DNA from: Spirochaetaceae bacterium
Lineage (GTDB): Bacteria; Spirochaetota; Spirochaetia; B11-G9
Length of the DNA: 8,487 nt
NCBI GenBank assembly: GCA_030633365.1
Contig: DAOVSY010000114.1
Coordinates: 1 to 8,487 of the forward strand
Reading direction: 5' to 3'
The position numbers and the translations under genes were made by a program. How positions within the stretch are numbered: the stretch's first letter is position 1; each line of letters begins with the position of its first letter. Positions 6,920 to 8,487 of the stretch are shown in pieces. Below the pieces are notes generated by a model that had not been told where the DNA came from, did not search any database, and saw nothing but the letters and a program-made list of their open reading frames with translations.

Positions 6920-6924
6920 AATGT

Positions 6925-7620
6925 TTGACAGCAGAAGAACTTCAAATTTTAAGTAAATCGGAAATATTTTATGGCTTAAATGAGAGTGATATTAAACATC
7001 TATTATCTGATTTAACATTTACTATAAAAAATTATAAAAGAGATAATTACGTTTCAATTCAGGGTGATATATATAAAGAACTTTTAGTGGTTATGTCAGG
7101 GACAGTCTCTTCAGAAATAAGTGATGCTGCCGGTAAAAAAGTAAAACTGGAAACTTTCTATGAATCTTCTGTTATTGCACCAGGGATATTATTTGCTGCT
7201 GATAATAGATTTCCTGTAACTATTACTGCAAATACTGACTGTTCTCTTATTGTCATTTCCAAAGATTTGGTTCTTGATATTCTACAGCAGAATAGAATCT
7301 GTCTTAATAATTATCTTTCCCTTCTTGGTAATAAGGTAAATATTTTGGCAGATAAAATCAGATTGTTTAAGTTCAGTTCAATCCAACAGAAAATAGCTGG
7401 TTATTTGCTGGATTTAGACACAAAACAAAAATCTAAAACAATTATTATACCATATACCAGGGAGCAATTAGCTGACTTCTTTGGTGTTGCAAGGCCATCA
7501 CTTTCCAGAGAGTTTTCCAGAATGTCAGATGCTGGTATACTTGCAATTGAAGGTAAGAAAGTCCATTTGCTTAAAAAAACTGCTTTAAAATACCTTCTTG
7601 ATGGCGAAATTTTGGATTAA
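6925..7620 (+). CDS. Crp/Fnr family transcriptional regulator
   Basis: This 231-residue DNA-binding regulator starts at TTG 6925, supported by AGGAGA five bases upstream. An N-terminal cyclic-nucleotide-binding-type beta-roll spans about residues 15-115. It includes IQGDIYKELLVVMSGTV and APGILFAADNRFPVTITA (85-102). A long dimer helix follows (about 118-147), then a C-terminal Crp-type winged helix with the helix-turn-helix at 178-200 (TREQLADFFGVARPSLSREF). The phosphate-binding segment lacks the Glu and Arg-Ser arrangement that E. coli CRP uses for cAMP. The cysteines (106, 126) are not placed like the Fe-S ligands of FNR. A different ligand, or redox or nitrosative sensing without those clusters, is possible. 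Targets are unknown. The neighbouring azlCD and membrane-protein genes are candidates by position only. The stop codon overlaps the end of the opposing gene. Confidence 0.9.
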   Translation: MTAEELQILSKSEIFYGLNESDIKHLLSDLTFTIKNYKRDNYVSIQGDIYKELLVVMSGTVSSEISDAAGKKVKLETFYESSVIAPGILFAADNRFPVTITANTDCSLIVISKDLVLDILQQNRICLNNYLSLLGNKVNILADKIRLFKFSSIQQKIAGYLLDLDTKQKSKTIIIPYTREQLADFFGVARPSLSREFSRMSDAGILAIEGKKVHLLKKTALKYLLDGEILD

Positions 7621-8027
7621 TTAACTACTTCCAGTTTTTTAAAGTATAGTCTCCAGTAAATCCATAAAATATTAAATGCAGTGAAAATTAAAAGAAGACT
7701 TATTCCTACAGCTATATGACCAAATAATCCCTGACTTAACCCAATAATAAATCCTGTAATTGCTGCAAAAGACCAAATTATTTTAAGGTTAAGCATGGCA
7801 ATAAATGCATCTTTTCCTAGTTTGATACATAATAAAGACTCTGTTCCAATACCGAAAAGAGCTGCGGCTACCATTCTTGCCATTAAAGGATCAATACTCT
7901 GCCAGTTTAGTAAGTTTAATAAAAAGACGGGGGCAATAAAAAGAGGAACTGCAAAAAGTGTATCAGCTATAAAATGTACAATAAACCATCCTTTCAATGA
8001 TCGTGGTATATCAGTTTTACTATTCAT
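7617..8027 (-). CDS. Small four-helix integral membrane protein, function unknown
   Basis: This 136-residue inner-membrane protein has about four hydrophobic segments, near residues 14-40, 48-66, 78-97 and 101-125. The N-terminus is short and polar (MNSKTDIPRSLKGW), and the tail is basic (WRLYFKKLEVVN). I start it at ATG 8027-8025 because AGGAGA is four bases upstream on the minus strand (8037-8032). The frame is open to 8069, but the extra 14 codons lie partly in the repeat. The pattern of FIADTLFAVPLFIAPVFLL, then DPLMARMVAAALFGIG and LNLKIIWS, looks like an uncharacterised conserved family of small membrane proteins. I cannot give a function. It converges with the Crp/Fnr gene, overlapping it by 4 bp at the stop codons, with no terminator between them. 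Antisense interference between the two transcripts is possible. Confidence 0.8.
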   Translation of the reverse strand: MNSKTDIPRSLKGWFIVHFIADTLFAVPLFIAPVFLLNLLNWQSIDPLMARMVAAALFGIGTESLLCIKLGKDAFIAMLNLKIIWSFAAITGFIIGLSQGLFGHIAVGISLLLIFTAFNILWIYWRLYFKKLEVVN

Positions 8028-8031
8028 AAGA

Positions 8032-8119
8032 TCTCCTATGGTTTCACAGGCGAGCAGCAAAGGTTGCATTGTCGAGCAGGGGCGAAGTCCCGTCCAGACC
8101 CACTTGTTGGCGACCAGCC
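8032..8119 (-). repeat. GC-rich intergenic repeat, right copy (B), inverted relative to A
   Basis: The reverse complement of this 88-bp stretch aligns without gaps to 6832-6919, with 9 mismatches (about 90% identity). Its outer edge toward the membrane-protein gene is the AGGAGA ribosome site of that gene, the same relation copy A has to the regulator gene. Relative to copy A, the first hairpin stem changes from CAAAC/GTTTG to CCAAC/GTGGG. That is one compensatory pair and one mismatch. The copy lacks the additional units that extend A to the left. On its other side it ends six bases before a perfect TATAAT. Confidence 0.85.
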
Positions 8120-8131
8120 TTTGTGTATAAT
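8104..8131 (+). promoter_or_regulatory. Candidate promoter of the lipoprotein gene, -35 box inside repeat B
   Basis: TTGTTG (8104-8109) and a perfect TATAAT (8126-8131) are separated by 16 bp. The -35 box lies within repeat copy B and the -10 box just outside it. Transcription starting near 8138 would leave a short leader carrying AGGGAG (8141-8146), four bases before the ATG at 8151. Confidence 0.55.
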
Positions 8132-8150
8132 ACTACCATTAGGGAGAAAT

Positions 8151-8487
8151 ATGAAGAAAAAATTGTTTATTATTTTACTAGTGTTTATTCTTTTACCTTT
8201 AACATCGTGTAATGGTAACTCAGATAAGGAAAAAACTGTATCTATACAGACTCCACTCCCTTCAAAAGAGGATAGTCAAATGTTGCAGTTGGAAAAACTG
8301 ACTTTAGATCTGCCTGAAGAGATTAGAAAAATAATTTTTGATGATGTTAATGGTTTTATGGATCAAATAGCACTGGTTTTAAAGTTACCTACAGATACAT
8401 TCCTCCTGGCGGATAAACAGCATTTTCTGGGAGCAGAATATAAGCCGGAAGATATTGTTATGCTGACAGATTATCCTGATCTGCCCA
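8151..8487 (+). CDS. Lipoprotein, probable M15-type D-Ala-D-Ala carboxypeptidase, 3' end outside window
   Basis: This reading frame is open from ATG 8151 to the window end, giving 112 codons with no stop. AGGGAG lies four bases upstream. The N-terminus MKKK, a hydrophobic core and the lipobox LTSC with Cys20 indicate a lipoprotein anchored in the cell envelope. A polar linker follows the cysteine. From about residue 80 the sequence TDTFLLADKQHFLGAEYKPE resembles the stretch just before the catalytic domain of VanY-like M15 D-alanyl-D-alanine carboxypeptidases, where a conserved (V/A)(D/N)K-x-H-x-L-x-x-x-Y pattern occurs. The catalytic zinc motifs would lie beyond the window, so the enzyme call is tentative. 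If correct, it trims peptidoglycan stem peptides. Confidence 0.75.
   Translation, partial: MKKKLFIILLVFILLPLTSCNGNSDKEKTVSIQTPLPSKEDSQMLQLEKLTLDLPEEIRKIIFDDVNGFMDQIALVLKLPTDTFLLADKQHFLGAEYKPEDIVMLTDYPDLP

Noticed and set aside
6725..8119. CRISPR array or composite transposon
   Set aside because: There are no regularly spaced identical repeats with unique spacers, and no transposase or Cas gene between the inverted copies.
7795..8130. 111-codon open frame on the plus strand
   Set aside because: It is antisense to the membrane-protein gene and continues into repeat B. The minus-strand frame has a ribosome site and a coherent four-helix pattern.

Overview
The window is an AT-rich bacterial chromosome segment with short intergenic gaps and strong AGGAG-type ribosome binding sites. 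A cleavable signal peptide on a solute-binding protein and a lipobox on the last gene fit a diderm. The gene set, and an M15-peptidase-like lipoprotein that recalls spirochaete homologues, suggest a member of the Spirochaetia. That assignment is an inference of low to moderate confidence, because no rRNA or marker gene is present.

Region 1 (25-5470) reads as a locus for taking up and dephosphorylating a phosphorylated compound. A histidine phosphatase resembling the STS/TULA group comes first. After a 292-bp gap with a good promoter comes a complete ABC importer of the AfuABC/FbpABC class: periplasmic binding protein, ATPase, and a permease with both membrane domains in one chain. A YihX-like HAD phosphatase follows. 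ATPase and permease overlap by ATGA, and the HAD gene follows closely, so these genes should be one operon. The binding protein lacks the tandem tyrosines of iron-binding FbpA, and both flanking enzymes are phosphatases. A sugar phosphate or other organophosphate is therefore a better substrate guess than Fe(III). A 12-bp perfect hairpin between the binding-protein and ATPase genes may set their relative expression.

Region 2 (5471-6705) holds a gap with a promoter placed almost on the start codon, then azlC and azlD, overlapping genes for a two-part branched-chain amino acid exporter. azlC has no visible Shine-Dalgarno sequence and may be translated from a leaderless mRNA.

Region 3 (6706-8487) is the least ordinary part. 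A Crp/Fnr-family regulator (+) and a small four-helix membrane protein (-) converge and overlap by 4 bp at their stop codons. They are enclosed by two inverted copies of a GC-richer repeat. The two copies match over 88 bp with 9 mismatches and no gaps, and both end exactly at the AGGAGA ribosome binding site of the enclosed gene. The left copy is extended by further related units. The right copy also supplies a possible -35 box for a divergent lipoprotein gene, which runs off the end of the window. The arrangement could be an invertible or recombined cassette, or two insertions of a repeat with a preferred position at translation start regions.
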